Part shown: piece by piece, positions 1 to 59,009 of the stretch
Layout: each line of letters opens with the position of its first letter
How positions within the stretch are numbered: the stretch's first letter is position 1
DNA from: Durusdinium trenchii
Taxonomy: Eukaryota > Sar > Dinophyceae > Suessiales > Symbiodiniaceae
Direction: 5' to 3'
NCBI GenBank assembly: GCA_963970005.1
Contig: CAXAMN010021718.1
Span: 953,243-1,017,242, forward strand
Length of the DNA stretch: 64,000 nucleotides
Notes under the pieces: model-generated
Seen by the model: the letters and a program-made list of their open reading frames with translations, nothing else
Databases searched by the model: none
Told to the model about the DNA's origin: nothing
Made by a program: the position numbers and the translations under genes

Positions 1-1181
1 AGCACGTGCTCCCATCGTGGAGAGCACTACAAGTTCTGTGCACCTTTTTTAAAAGAACTCAGAATCCTAGGACTAATAAGCAAACAGATGAGAGAGATAT
101 GGGACCATCAAAGAATGCCAGTCCAACATACACCAAATCAGCGACACCCCATGATCAGATATAGATGTTTGACATTGTTTGACCGGGGAGATGAACATCC
201 AACACAGAAAAACCGCGTCATGTTCGGGGCCAAGGGTCGCCAAGAGTGGGCCTGAGATCTGATCATAGTCTTGGACGGCTTCGCGAGTGGATTCCGAGGT
301 AGATGAATGGGAAGGAATTTTGGACAGACCAGCTGTGCGCCCCGGCCGACCTGCACAGACCTGCGAGACGCCTGGCGTGCTCCGTAATCCTTTTTCTCCC
401 CGCGCGGGGTGGGGGTGGGGTGGGGTGGAGGATCTTTCATTTGCCAGGTCACGTGCAAGACTTGGGCTCGCGACTCGCATGACCTGTTTGATTTTGAAGC
501 CCATCAACTGCTGCTCGGACCGGCGGATGCGCGGTGTTTTCTTTGTTTTTTTTTCGAAAGAAGCGCCGGGGTGGGACAGGCAGGACAGGCAGTGGTAGGA
601 CAGGCAGGATTCCATCGGTGATCCCGATCAGTCATGGAAGAAATCTTTGGCCTCTGTAGACTTGGATGACGATTCCAGAGAGCAAACCACGTGGAAAAAT
701 GACACCTATATCATATATATCCATGTGGAGGCCAAGCCATGAAGCGCCTTCGGAATTGGAGCTTGAAGGAGAGATAGGACCTCAGATAACATAGACAACA
801 TTTCCTCATCTCACCAACAGTTGGGGACCTGATCTTGAAGGAGTACTGTACATTTCCACATGTGTCATGTCAGGCACCTGTGCTTGATGTGAAGCGAGCA
901 TGTTTTCACCGGCCCCATACAGTGTGGCACCAGCCTGGACCGACAGAGGTTTGTCGGATTTGTGGCCCTTCAGATTGCCCAGACTTCGGGCCCGTAAGTT
1001 GACTGGCGCTTGGCCGAGGGCTGACGAGCCCCCCCCCTGGAGATCCAGCCATTTTCCTCATTCCACGCATGTGGCGCTAGTCCGCAAGTTGTGGTTCTCA
1101 AGAGCGCCATGGCACCAGGGGAAGTTGGGCCATGCTTCAGCCGCTCCAGCATGGCCATTGCGCTCCCTTCCGAGGCACCAG

Positions 1182-1261
1182 CAGAACTTCACGGTGCAGA
1201 AGTCCTCGATCTGCGTGCGGAGCAGCACGGAGGCGAGGTTGTTGAGCGAAGGTGAAGAGAT
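1182..1261 (-). CDS. Candidate exon, unidentified protein
   Basis: Read on the minus strand from an AG acceptor just above 1261, this frame has G or C at nearly every third codon position (LNNLASVLLRTQIEDFC is the core). It ends at a possible GT donor after a Phe-Cys-Trp codon run. The composition is that of the confirmed exons on the other strand, but I recognise no family and find no neighbouring exon that joins it in phase. The plus-strand frame across the same bases is also open with weaker third-position bias, so the strand is not certain. Confidence 0.35.
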
Positions 1262-1739
1262 CTGAAGAGGCTTTGGTCTAGTGCTCATTGGAGATGGGGT
1301 TTGTGTTTCAATGATGGACCCCCCCTCTGTAAACAGTATAATAGGCTTTCTGCACGCGTGTTTCATCTTCCAGGTCCTGGCGGGGGGATCTCCCCTTACA
1401 CCACTCTCTTGGAACGCAACGAAAAAGGGCCACCATTGCATGACCTGGTACACTTCTAATTCTTGTTCACCCGAAAAACGGATCACCCCTGTCGCTCCAG
1501 AAGCTGGTCCGAGTTCACGACCCGGGTCGACGTCCGTCCCCTCCGTGCGCCTGGCACGAATCCGATGTCGGTGAGGTCCGATGCCCCGACATCGGACGAT
1601 GCGAGAAGAATCGGTGTCACGGACGTTCAGCCGATCCACGGACGTTCAGAAGATCTGTTTCCTCCGCTGCCGGTCGGATGGAGTGGGGGGCGAGAGAGCT
1701 CGACGTGGGCCCCTTGGGCCGCTGTGGATTCCAGATCGC

Positions 1740-1799
1740 TCAGTGCCAGGGGTTGTAGAGGATGTCCACGAGAGCTCGCTGCTCCTGAAGCTCCTTGCT
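1740..1799 (-). CDS. Candidate terminal exon, unidentified
   Basis: A short minus-strand frame (KELQEQRALVDILYNPWH, then TGA at 1742-1740) has strong third-position G/C and reads like a helical C-terminus. It lies upstream, in the minus direction, of the candidate exon at 1182-1261, so the two would belong to different transcripts or be joined through a GC donor inside the Trp-His codons. A plus-strand frame (VEDVHESSLLLKLLAHD) is nearly as codon-like, so both the strand and the reality of this exon are open. Confidence 0.28.
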   Translation of the reverse strand, partial: SKELQEQRALVDILYNPWH

Positions 1800-2369
1800 C
1801 ACGATTCATGCTGCACTGTCCCTCTCTTCTCTCACGACCCTCCATCCAGAAGAATCTCGTTTCACCCATGTTCCTCCTCGATCTGTCCTCCTCGATCCGG
1901 CCACAGTCCACAGTCCACAGCCTTTGACGCTCTCCTCACATCATCACGAGGACCATTCTGAAACAGATGAAACTGAAGAACCAACAGATGTCTTTGGTTC
2001 AAGAAAATAGAGTGCCATCCAAGCCCATTGGTAAACGACAAATAGCACAACCTGCTGGTTGCTGGGTCTTTTTTCAAGCCAATTTGGGATCACTAATAGT
2101 GAAGTAATATCTGTTTTGGAAGACTCTATAGTGGATATTGGTGATTGAGGCACATTCTGGCGGAGTGCCCAGACAAAGGACCAGACTCGCACACAACCAC
2201 ATCACCCAGATCCTCTATCTCTGGAGTTCATGTCTCCATTGGGCCCCCCTTTCCACTTTGATCTGTCAATCTGTCCCCTGGGTAATGTTTGGATAGCGTA
2301 CCCCTCTTTGCGTCTCATAACCTGCAAGAAATACGACGCCAAACGCACGACAAACTCTGGCCAGACGCT

Positions 2370-2518
2370 CTAAGGTTGCAGACCGTCGCTCTTAGGTTGC
2401 GGACCGTCGCTAGTAGGTTGGAGGCCATCTCTATTACTAGTAGGTTCCTTTTGCTAGGTTAGAGGCCATTCTCTAGGTTCCTTTTTGCTACGAACGGTAT
2501 GAGGTTAGAGGCCACACC
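2370..2518. repeat. Degenerate GGCCTCCAACCTA-type repeats
   Basis: Several imperfect units read as AGGTTGGAGGCCATC or AGGTTGCGGACCGTCGCT. They belong to the same dispersed unit that recurs at 26.7, 36.9, 37.7, 45.1 and 47.5 kb. The block ends just before the acceptor of the first host exon at 2534. Confidence 0.7.
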
Positions 2519-2533
2519 TCGTTCGTGTTTCAG

Positions 2534-48597
<46,064 letters not shown>

Positions 48598-49155
48598 GGC
48601 CGGTGCATGAGCGAACACAGGCGAGGTGCTCGACTTAGCATCGATTTAAAATGCATCAGATCATCAGGTGATCATCAGGTGCTCATGTTTTTCATGGTGC
48701 CAGACTTCAGGTCTTGTAATTCCGGAGAGTTTGAGCAACCCGCCAGTGTTTCCCGCTTCCCGCTTCGCCAGTCCTGGCTTTGCACGCAGAAGAGTCGCCA
48801 GTCATCGCCAGGCGAACGCCCTGAATGCGCTGCCTGCTGGTGGAAGTGCGCAGGCGAGAAGTGTCCGTCCTAACATCTGAGATACACTCCTTGAAACCAT
48901 CGGCAAACGGCCCAGTTCGTTCGGATTGACCATGTTCCGGACACCAGCTTGAGCTGGTGGTCCTATGTTTTCCTCTTCCATGATGAGGCTGAGGGAGGGT
49001 ATCTCTAGAAGCCACATGTTTGATGAGGTTGCGAACGCCAGCACGGTCTGCTCTCCAACCCACACGATCTCCAGAACGTCCACGGAAGCATGGATGGTGC
49101 ACCGGCTAGTTAAGAGTTCCTGGTATCTGGGTTCATGCCAATTCATGTCGTTTTG

Positions 49156-49266
49156 CCCAGACGCGACCCTGGACCCGAACCAACTGCTACATGTTGGTTC
49201 GGTCCAAGACCCTAGTTGTGAGGGTCCAAACCCTAGCGAACTGAGGGTCCTTTCTGAGCCTTTGGG
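49156..49266. repeat. 110-base direct repeat, copy 1
   Basis: Near-identical to 51849-51959: both run from CCCAGACGCGACCCTGGACC to TTTCTGAGCCTTTGGGT. The inner AGGGTCC / GGACCCT arms can form a hairpin. Confidence 0.9.
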
Positions 49267-50440
49267 TGATGGTTGTATCTCACAGCCACTCCGACCCCGG
49301 GTCAACAACCACCGTTGGTCAGGTCAACGACCGATGGTCAGGTCGGTTGTGGCACTCCGCACTCATCTCCGGTACACTCCGCACTCGTTCTGACGACGTG
49401 GATGGCATGGATGGCCCCTGAAAGGATATATAACCATATAAGAATCCATGTTCATCCATACCCAACAGGTGGTGAACTCACTCAACGTTAGCCCATGATA
49501 GTGTTTCAAGGAGTGTAGCTTGTTGATTGAAACGATCGAGTCTGCAGCGAGATCGGTCAATCGACCGAATTCCCGTGATGTACAGGACATGAACGAGCAA
49601 CTCATCTCACTATCCTTCGCTGGATCTGATGATCACATTGGACCCTACCCAGGAAGTTTGTGGATCATCTGCAGATTACCACCCTTCTTTGAGGGATTGG
49701 GGAAGGTGGAAGGTTCGTTTCAACTGACTTTGTCAGGGATGGACTGCAGCTCGTTGGATAACCCTTTAGCCTTCTTTGAGGTGGAGACTTCGCTTCACTT
49801 TAAATCTAGTTCGGGTCTGTTCGTGGAACTGACATGAACTGACGTCATGGAGTCTGACTATATTGTTTTATGATGCTTTTTATATTACAAATCGGCTTGT
49901 TAACATGATGATCATGGTGCATCGACTATGATTTTGGACACACATCGGCTTTCAACATGATTCTCATGGTGCATCTACCGAACCCAGGACGTGCTTTCGT
50001 TTTCCCGGTTCCGCCACGCCAGGACGAGCGAGCCTTGCGCTTGTCCCTCTTGACCCGGGGGCAGAGCGAAGGAGCGACCGAAGACTGGTGAAGTGACTGG
50101 GTGATGTGGAGGTGTTTTCTATTTTTTACTTCTCTACGGTCTAGCCGGCAGCCTACTGTGGAGGTGGGAAAGATCTGGAAAGGCTGGGCATGAAGATGAA
50201 CACGTCCGAGCCTGAAGATCCAACGTCCGGGGAAGACGTCCTGAATCTCCACCTGCCAGATCTTCCAGTTCCAACGAAGTGATTTCATTGACCGTCCAGG
50301 TCCGGCGGACTCCGAGTCTGACCGTCCAGCCACATAGCCACGTGAATTCCATGTCTCCATTGGATGAATTTGTGACCTTCTATGACCAGGTCAAGACTTA
50401 GACCCCCAGACACTGTCATGTACCAATGTAGATCGTCGGT

Positions 50441-50540
50441 CCCTGTCTTGTGGAGCTGGAGATGGATCTTGTCTTCAACTCAATGCCTCGGGTCTTTCTC
50501 TCCGATCTGCCAGGACAAGCTAAGGAAGAGGAAGAAGCTG
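50441..50540 (+). CDS. Candidate exon, acidic segment
   Basis: Reads CLVELEMDLVFNSMPRVFLS and then DLPGQAKEEEEA up to a GTTGAG donor, with good codon bias. A second plus-strand frame at about 50170-50280 (RLGMKMNTSEPEDPTSGEDV) has similar quality, but a minus-strand frame there (VEIQDVFPGRWIFRLGRVHL) competes. No family recognised. Confidence 0.4.
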
Positions 50541-51132
50541 GTTGAGACAGTCTCACCCACCGTCTCGGGTGATAGGACAAGACCGAGAGATGTGGAGAGA
50601 GGCAAGTGGACAGGTCAGATTGACGGTCAGTCAACTGGTAGGGGAACCTTGGAAGATCTTGGAACATGATCACTCGGAGGTGGACAGACGAGAAGCAACT
50701 CTGGGTTTTGAAAAAACCCAAGAGTGGGTCCCGCCAGTACTTGACTGGTCCCCCTTGCATAGTTCCTGATTTTTGTTTGGTGCTTTCAAGTTTCAAGTTA
50801 TAGTTTCAATTGCTCTTATGACTTATGAACTCTTCAGGTGGGTTGAAATCACACCAGATCTTTATATTTTATGCATTCCAATATCTCCTTCGGCCAACCT
50901 TTCGGGGATTTGGTCCTCCGCACACTGCGAGACCATTTTGCAGCATTCGGAGTACAAGATGCACCATCCATAAATGGGTGTGTATTTTGGAGACGCCCAA
51001 CCCATGGGTTTTGGTCTATTTTTCTTCCATATCCAAGTTCCTTTTTTTTGGAGGTTTCCCCATGTCAAAACACCCTTCATCCTTCCCACAAGTTTGGAAT
51101 CAGGCGTTCTTCTCGTTCGCACCAGCACCATC

Positions 51133-51564
51133 ATGGTCGACCCATCACACGAGGCGTTCGCCCCAGGGTGCCCCAAAAGTAAGGCACCACCGTCCGGTGC
51201 GGCACGCGGACCACGCCGTGCGTCCGCTGGACTCACGGCCCACGACAAATGCTCGTTGACGCATGCGAAAATGGCCGCAGATCAGTTTCTACATGCTATC
51301 CAGGGATATTTACTTTGGAAGGATTGTTGTTACATCTATGGCCGAACAAAGAACAAGGGCCCCGCACTGCGATCGAAAGTCAAAGAAAGGCAAGTTGGGC
51401 CTCGCACTGCACTTAAACGTGCGGCAGAAACTGCCCTAGATCGAGAGTCACTTTCGCCGCTCGAATGGGCGGCCTGTGAGGCGGCTGGATCTATTGAATC
51501 GGCTGAACGAAGAACGACAGCTAGCTACCATGCTTTAGCCCGAATCTCGACGGTCGAGGCTTAA
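51133..51564 (+). CDS. Intronless hypothetical ORF, 143 residues
   Basis: ATG at 51133 (VDPSHEAFAPGCPKSKAPP) runs to TAA at 51562. The middle has MAADQFLHAIQGYLLWKDCC, the end is Lys/Arg/Ala/Glu-rich (KERQVGPRTALKRAAETALD). The frame is open further upstream but loses coherence. Third-position bias is weaker than in the spliced genes, and no intron interrupts it; AT-rich DNA follows. It could be a retrogene, a transposon-derived frame or a chance ORF. No family recognised. Confidence 0.45.
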   Translation: MVDPSHEAFAPGCPKSKAPPSGAARGPRRASAGLTAHDKCSLTHAKMAADQFLHAIQGYLLWKDCCYIYGRTKNKGPALRSKVKERQVGPRTALKRAAETALDRESLSPLEWAACEAAGSIESAERRTTASYHALARISTVEA

Positions 51565-51848
51565 CCCTGTTCCGTTTTTCCCGGAATCCAAAAAAGGAAC
51601 CTTAGACATCCTTAAGATCCTTAGATCCGTAGACAATATTAAAAAAATATGTTGACAATGACTTGTTATATAATTTATATAATTTGCACGTTGCCGCGGA
51701 CCTTTGACGTTCTTTAGGCGTATCTTTGACGAGTCAATGTTGAGAGCGACTGGTTCTCCTGGCCGTGATGATGGCTGTGACCGACGCGATTCGAACCGAA
51801 CCGAAGATGATTTGCGAAAAAGGGGAAGACCATGGGAGGACTACTATA

Positions 51849-51959
51849 CCCAGACGCGACCCTGGACCCGAACCAACTGCTACATGTTTGAGGTCTTGGA
51901 CCCTAGTTGTGAGGGTCAAAACCCTAGCGAACTGAGGGTCCTTTCTGAGCCTTTGGGTA
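51849..51959. repeat. 110-base direct repeat, copy 2
   Basis: Second copy of the 49156-49266 repeat in the same orientation. The few differences lie around CATGTTTGAGG and one base in GGGTCAAAA. Confidence 0.9.
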
Positions 51960-54504
51960 GTAACAAGGACGCTACTAGAGGTAGTCCATCCCTTAGAGGT
52001 TCGAAAAACACGACGGAAACGGGTTCGGCGTGAGCTCAGCGGTGAAACCAGCTGGCTTTTCAGTCGGATCGGATGGCTGGGGTGGTTCCGTGATCGGGTT
52101 GGGGTGCCACAGCCGCTAACTCCTGGCGTTTTCATCTCAAAGGACGTCGTTCGGCCGGGCCGGCCCTGCCTCTTCCCTGCCTAACATGATTTCGGTGGGG
52201 ACACTTCGTGTGAGAGAGAGTCCAAGCCAGGGCAAGCAATCCGGAGATGGAAGCAGAAGAAGAATGCCGGACATCCCCAAGCCGTGCAGCCCAAAAAGCG
52301 CTCCAAGCGCCCAAGCCACTGTAGAGGCATGAAGTAAATGCCCGGTGCACCGAGGCCTTTTTCTGCTCGACTCTCTCAACACCCCAGACGTGGCTTCCTG
52401 GGCGTCAAAGAAGACGTCGCACGGAACCACGGCACCCGGAGCAAGGTTTCCCCGGAGCAACTCAGAGCGGGTCAATGAAGAGAAAGTGGCAGATGACATG
52501 GAACACATGAAACGAGATGGGGTTCTGAACCCATCAATTCATGACTTTACTATTCGGATCAATTCATCAGTGTGTGTCGAGCCCGCAGTCCAGAGTTTGC
52601 CCGCGGCCCGTAGAGGAAAGTAGACCGCATGGCCTTGCTGTAAAGCTCTCCATGCGAAGCGGCGTGTTTTCACACGTGCGGACGACTCGGTCCGCGCCTA
52701 ATGGTTGTGAACACGTGCCCTGCATTGATGGCTGACCTGGCTGGCCTCCCTTGTGTTCTCACATCATCATCGGCAAAAAAGAAACACATGAGCTAGAGAT
52801 CTTCCGGTTTGTTTTGGGGGCGTGGCATGGTGAGCTGGAAGACCTGTTGGAACTATGAGGAAATGAGCTATGCCATGCGCAGAACATACTCTACCACCTC
52901 CACTCAAGTGGGACTACCGGTACCGGACATCCCTTTTGAAGGTGGTAGATGTTCATTCAACTAAGGCAGTTCGGTTCGGCCTTCGACCATCCCCGGCTAT
53001 CCAACAAAGGGATGACATGGGATGACCCGACTCTCATTTGTCACTCCAAATGTTTTTCAGTTGTTTTTTTTGAATGGAGACCATTGCATCTGGTTTGTTA
53101 TAGTCACTCCGTCACTCGGGAGACTGTCATCTCATCATCTTCGACGTCATCTTCGACGTTTCTCCTCTTTTCGGACGACGATGTTCTTTTTACGGAACGA
53201 CGGGAGGCCGCCAGAAGTGGGGGAAGGGGGCCGAGATGGATCTCGACAATCCTGGTTTGGTCAGCTTTGGAGTACAAAAGGGCGCTGCTTCTCTTTTCGC
53301 AGCGGGAAGGAGTGTGAATTCAGCGGCCTGGCGCTGCTTCTCTTTTCGCATCACCATTTTGTACAGTTTGGTAGTCTACAGATGAAGATCTTTGGTAACA
53401 CACCGGTTGTTTGGGAAAAGATAACATAATCATTTATAAATCAATGGTGGTTGGAAATAGGGTATAAACTCAGACCATCCCTTGACTTGAGGAGCGGTTG
53501 ACGCACGTGGGGTTCACCACGTGCACGGCAAAAGAACATAGGTTTGTCCTCTCAAGGGCTCTAAGAACCGCGCACTGGATGGACCACAAGAGATCTAACA
53601 CCAGAATTCATGTGGCTCAAAGACCCAGTCCCAAAGAGGTACCGACCATTCAAGTAATGGTTCTTCCAGTTTCCCTTGAAGACCACCGGAACATTGAGAT
53701 GTCACACGCTCTGTTTTTTCTATTCGTCGATCTGTGGAAGTGGAAGGCAAGGACGATGTCACAGGTCACAGGTCACAGCACAGCCGGTCTTACCGTGTGA
53801 CGGCGAGAGTTGTTCCGGCCGGAGGCTCGGCCGCTTGGCCTTCGAACAAGAACGCTACTAGGAGCTAAAGGGAATACCTAGCCGTGCCTACTAGAACGCT
53901 ACCCTACTACTCGTAGGGGGTCCTGGCCTTTCAAACGGAACCGGCATCGCTCCCGATACCGGGATGCGTGGTCTCGCGAGTCCGTACATCGACATGTGGC
54001 TGAAGCAGAATGCCGACACCAAGTATAGCAGAAGACCAGACACCAGGTGTTTAGAAGCTGCGAGACCGGACACCAAGTATAGCAGCTCCTTTCAGTCAAA
54101 CAGTGCATCTATGACATCGTCGGACGCACGAGAGTACACCCGCACGAGAGTCTGAGACACCTCGTGTATGTACTAGTACTGTAGCCGAACCGGAGCGGAC
54201 ACCCGCCAGAACTGAACACTGAGATCTCGCACGAGGATCTTCCACCACGATGTCCAACGGAAAGCTCTGAGGGTTGGGGCTTTGCACAACGAGGATCTTC
54301 CACCACGTCGACATCTGTCTCACAGCCCAGACACATGTCTAACCCACGCCTCGGTATAGACCTCCCGTCGGTTCCGACGAAAGCAGACACTTTCATGGCC
54401 TGCGATTTCTCGCGCTGACAGCGACCGCGGAAACTTCCCATGGCACTGGCGCTGGCTCGGGTGACCAAGACACCCATCGTTCGAGGCATTTGGGTGTGTA
54501 ATTT

Positions 54505-54566
54505 AATAGGGAGACCGAGAGACCTCCACAACCAATCAGCTTTGGTCTATTTCTCGTCTCCCTATT
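54505..54566. repeat. Short inverted repeat
   Basis: AATAGGGAGAC is mirrored by GTCTCCCTATT with a 40-base loop. The preceding GGGTGTGTAATTTA resembles sequence before similar short hairpins near 57.3 and 63.4 kb. Confidence 0.65.
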
Positions 54567-55671
54567 CTACAAAACGGTGTACCCATTTGTCGCTGGAAAA
54601 GGAGGTGAAATGTTTCTTTTTTTGGCTGACACGGTGTCAGGTACACCTATTCTAGATTCGCGAAGGGACGACGCAGATCCCGACACCATTTTTTCACAGT
54701 ACTCCCAAACATTTGAGTGAACAACTCCGAGTTTCGGAGTGGTTTTCCACTCATGGCACTCACCCCAAACAGTGTTCAGAACTCACAGCGAACGCACCAC
54801 GAACCGAGGCTTCAAGCTTGCCCGGCTCCACGCGCGGCGGACAACCGAAGGGGAACTCTGTGCGGCTCCACGCCTGCGCGGACGGCGCACCGGGTGGGAG
54901 TGAAGATGAGAGCGCCACATGGGACCGTGGGAATCCCGACCTCTGGCGGATCGCGACGTGTCGTTCTTTTTCCCTCGAATTTTATGCCAGGACCCGACGA
55001 TAAACAGGTCAATTGAGACCTGTCAGGGTCCAACAACCCTCAACGAACAGCCTGTTAGGGTGCTGGTGGGGGAATAGTCACTATAGTTCCATCTATAGTT
55101 CCATCTATAGTTCTATTTTTCGCGACTTCGGAACCAGCCAACCCAAGGACATGAAACCGATTCAGATAGCTGATCTCTGAGAATCCCTTCGTTCCATAGT
55201 GGTCCCCAAATAGATATTGGCAGGGTGTCCAATACATTTTGAACAGGATTTTACTATTTTCTAATATTTTCTATCTATACATGGGATCTATATATGGAAA
55301 TATATACCAAACACCTCGGCACGAAGTGAATCTTTTGAACTCCCTAGCTGTGGAGTCTGCGACTCCACGTCAGGAGATGTCGGACGTGCATGGTCGGACG
55401 TACATATAGCTCTGTTTGGATGCCCCATGTTCGAAGGCGAGGTCAACACACACACAGAGACACACCTGTATGAAAGTTCGCATGAAACCCTGGGGTTCTA
55501 CCGACCCTTCAAGTAGACATACAAGAGAGTCCAATCACCGTACCTCACAGGGTGGCAAGTTGATCCATGTAGAAACATTCCTCCAGGTGTTCCGAACTCG
55601 TTGACCTTCCACACCTTCCACAAGTTGAAAAGAGTTGTCCAGAATCAAATCCAAAACAGATCGCATGAGAA

Positions 55672-55755
55672 CCCCGTCGTTCGTTCTCCTCGCGTGCTGC
55701 GGAGGTGCTCGCGGAGGCGCTCGCTTCAGGTCAAACCTGGCGCTGGGAACTGCAG
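55672..55755 (+). CDS. Candidate exon, unidentified
   Basis: Plus-strand frame SSRAAEVLAEALASGQTWRW and Glu-Leu-Gln, with strong third-position G/C, ends at CAG|GTGGGC. An upstream in-frame stop shows it must start at an acceptor nearby. An antisense frame is also open but less biased. No family recognised. Confidence 0.45.
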
Positions 55756-57455
55756 GTGGGCTGGGTCGGTAGAGGCTGCCCAAGACGCCCAAGAGTGGTA
55801 GCCCAAGCACATTTGACATTGGCCCATCCCATACCATCCCTGATCTCTCCTTTGAACTATATCATATTCATAGGCGGCCAGGGCCATATATAGCCTAACT
55901 AGCATACCCTCCCTCCAGACATGTTAGTGAACTCTTCACCCCCATGTGATCTAGTTTCAAGGGGCCGTGTATGGCCATGCCATCTACTCATTCGATCTCG
56001 TTTCAGGGAGTGACTGATCCGCAAATACGGCAGGCAACGAAAGACAGGTGGTCTCTGGGATATCGCAGGCAACGAAAGACAGGTGGTTGTTTGGTTTCGG
56101 AGGTGTTTGGAAACCCATGGCAGGAGATATACTCCCTGGAATCATCATGATTACGTGGAGTGAAAACCACCACGTTTGGAGGACTCGGACACATGTCATC
56201 CAGGTCGAGCCCTTTGCATGATTTCGGGGAGCGTATCGATCCTGAGGGACTCATCGGTCTAATCTTGGTTGGGAGGGGCGCCATCATGGCGCAAGAAGAT
56301 CCCCAAACTACTTGGTGGCCCCCCCTCAAAGAAATCATTTGAGTTTCAGCATGCATTGGATTGAGTGGAGTTTTTGTACCCTTTTGTGCTTGGGCTTTTG
56401 CTTCAACCCTGATGTTGGTTAGTCCCGCAGGTGGTGCAGGAAATGAAGATGTATACGGAACCTAGTGGCACCTCGTTGGTCTCTTTCACTTGGCTTGGCG
56501 TTAACGGGTGATTTTCTATGAGTGAATCCCCTGGCAGCCCTGGCATGTGTTGTCCTTTTTGTTTCCGCTTCCGAAACAAGCAACTCCATCGTTCTCGCCT
56601 TCTCGACAGTGAAGATAGACAGTGCGGACGATGGCCGACCGCGCCACGCTCGGAGAGCCGACCCAAGAGGGCCAAAAGGGATGACTTCGCGGCCATCCAA
56701 GGGGGTCAGCCGCATCCATCGCTGGGAGAATCCAAAGCATTTTGTTTGATAGATCCCGATGATGCCACCAGGGATCTATCATGTACTGAGAGAATTGAAT
56801 CTAAGAGGATTTGGGAAATTGGAGGTCGTCTCAACCTATCAGCAGAGAGCTTGCTATTTTGGGGCTGGTAAAAACTCATTCCCAGGGAACCACTGAGCGG
56901 TTCTTTGGACATGGTCAATTCAGAAGAGCATCAAGAAGCATCAACCACCAAGCGTGGTGTCAGAGCCACCAGGCGTGGCTGCTGCGACGACACTGGCCGC
57001 TGGTGCCGGCAGGTCGAATGTGGCAGTTGAAGGGAAGAGCTCTTCGTTTCAGAGCTTCACGGTGCTGTTTTTTTACATGTTAAAAAAAACATGTCTTTTG
57101 TTGTTTTTACATGTGGAAGACGTTCATTTTTTCAGCGCCTTTGCCAAGGGATTTGGGGCCCGGGTCGTTCAACCTCGAAATCCCCAACCTGGAGCCCCAC
57201 CGTAGGTCGTAGCGAACGACCTTCCAAGTACCGCCCTGACCGTCATTTCACGGCTGGGCCGGATAAGGGTCAGCCTCACCTGAATCGATCATCGAACACC
57301 ACAGATCGGGCCCGTTTGGCCCGTTTGAGTATTGTATCGGGGGTGTGTATTTTTCAATAGGAAGATATCAAGGGGTTTGGTCCAATTTCCGTGAAGAGGG
57401 GGGGCGGAGCGGCGGAACTGGAAGGTCTCCGTATGTTAAAACCACACGTCGCATA

Positions 57456-57559
57456 CCCAGACACGACCCATGGGACTGCCATAGGACTGCCGCCCCATTG
57501 ACCCCCAGTCAACCACCCCAACTGATTGGTAAATATACCAGTCCCATGGAGTGTCTGGG
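57456..57559. mobile_element. Family A inverted-repeat element
   Basis: Ends CCCAGACACGACCCATGGGAC and GTCCCATGGAGTGTCTGGG; internal CACCCCAACTGATTGGTAAA matches the 19.7 kb copy. 104 bases. Confidence 0.85.
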
Positions 57560-59009
57560 ATATGTGAACTTATAGTGACATTCAGTGAATCGAGCAATCT
57601 TTTTGCTAGCGGCTAGCCCTGCTAGCCCTGAAGGACTTCAACTGCCTTTCAGGGATAATGGACACCCGATCACGTTTAACCTTATAGTTCTTGGTTGTTT
57701 CTTGAATTCTTCACCTTTATGCAGTGAAACATTGCTCAAGGTCCCTGGACTGTTCTGGAAACGCACGCACTGGAACCGTTCCAACCTCTCTCCACAAGGA
57801 GCAGCAGGCGCAATGCATCTGGATCATTTGGACCTGGACCCTTCAAAGGTGCGGCGTGGCGTGGGCGCGTGGGTGCGTGGGAGGGTGTCTCACAACTTCT
57901 TATAGTTTCAACTACCCTCCTTGAAACTGCCTGGGTGTATGAAAAACACCTGCTTTACTTTTGGATGCTTTTTGATGAAAAGTCCTACTCTAGTGGATCA
58001 GTGGATCCAGAACTCGTATCCTTTTTCGATCCTTTTGGGCCTTTTATAGGGCCCGGATGTGAGCTCCATGTTCATCATGCGGATGTGACTCCTTCATGTC
58101 GCCCAGACTTTCAGACACTTGTGAACGAGTCCGCCAGACACGTCCGCGACTCGTCCGCGACTGACACGAGTCGGACGCCGGTGCCGGTGCAAGCGGGACC
58201 TTGTTTCGGGAAGGACTGGTGCAACATGGTGCAACCATGTCCATGGTTGGACCGGTTTCAGAGGGGTAGAACGAAGGGCTTGGACCGGGCGTCAAGTCGT
58301 GCCAACATGGATCGCCCATGTGCTGCAGGAGTCACTTCAATGGACTTGGTCTGGAGTCACTCGTTCTTTCCCGAAATCTAGCCGCACGAAACGCATCCGC
58401 TGATCAACTACGACCCGAAGTCAAGTACCTTAAGAAAATGAGACATGACCCCAATAAAAAAGCAGACCTCGATTTTTGCAGTGTGGGACATGACCGAAAC
58501 AAAAAAGCAGGTATACGGTATAGGACTGTACCCAGTTTTAGGAGTACTTTGAGGGTCCATGTATGAAGACAAGTGTCTCGAGGGGAAAACCAGAAACGAT
58601 GCTATCTAGATGTAGATGTGCCGCCGAGCAACGCAGGGATCAACCTTGTTTGGAGGTTTGAAAACATGAACAACATGATGCATCTCTTGTTAAGGCGTCC
58701 ACTAGAAGAACTCATGAAGCGATGCCTTTGACATTCCACCATGGGGAAAGGCATGTTTTTGCCAACTCATAAATCCAGTAAACATGATCCCCTCACCAAA
58801 GGGGTGGTGCACCAGGCTTTGCACCGACTTTTGGTGCAGAGTCCAGTGCCTAGCGCACTCCAAAGCCGAAGAACAAACACGGTGTCCAGTCTGGAGACCT
58901 GCAAGGTTTGGGACGCATTGGAGCAACCAGGTGACGCATTGGGAGCAACTGAAGTCTAAGATAATATGATTATTTTAGGGATCTATCAATTTGATTCTAT
59001 ATTTGTATA

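Larger units (their letters stand above)
51565..55671. other. No gene recognised
   Basis: Contains an AT-rich stretch at 51.62-51.69 kb, the second copy of a direct repeat, a short inverted repeat at 54.5 kb and scattered open frames on both strands without splice-flanked codon bias. A stretch near 54.83-54.95 kb has a mildly codon-like plus frame but no motif. Confidence 0.4.
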
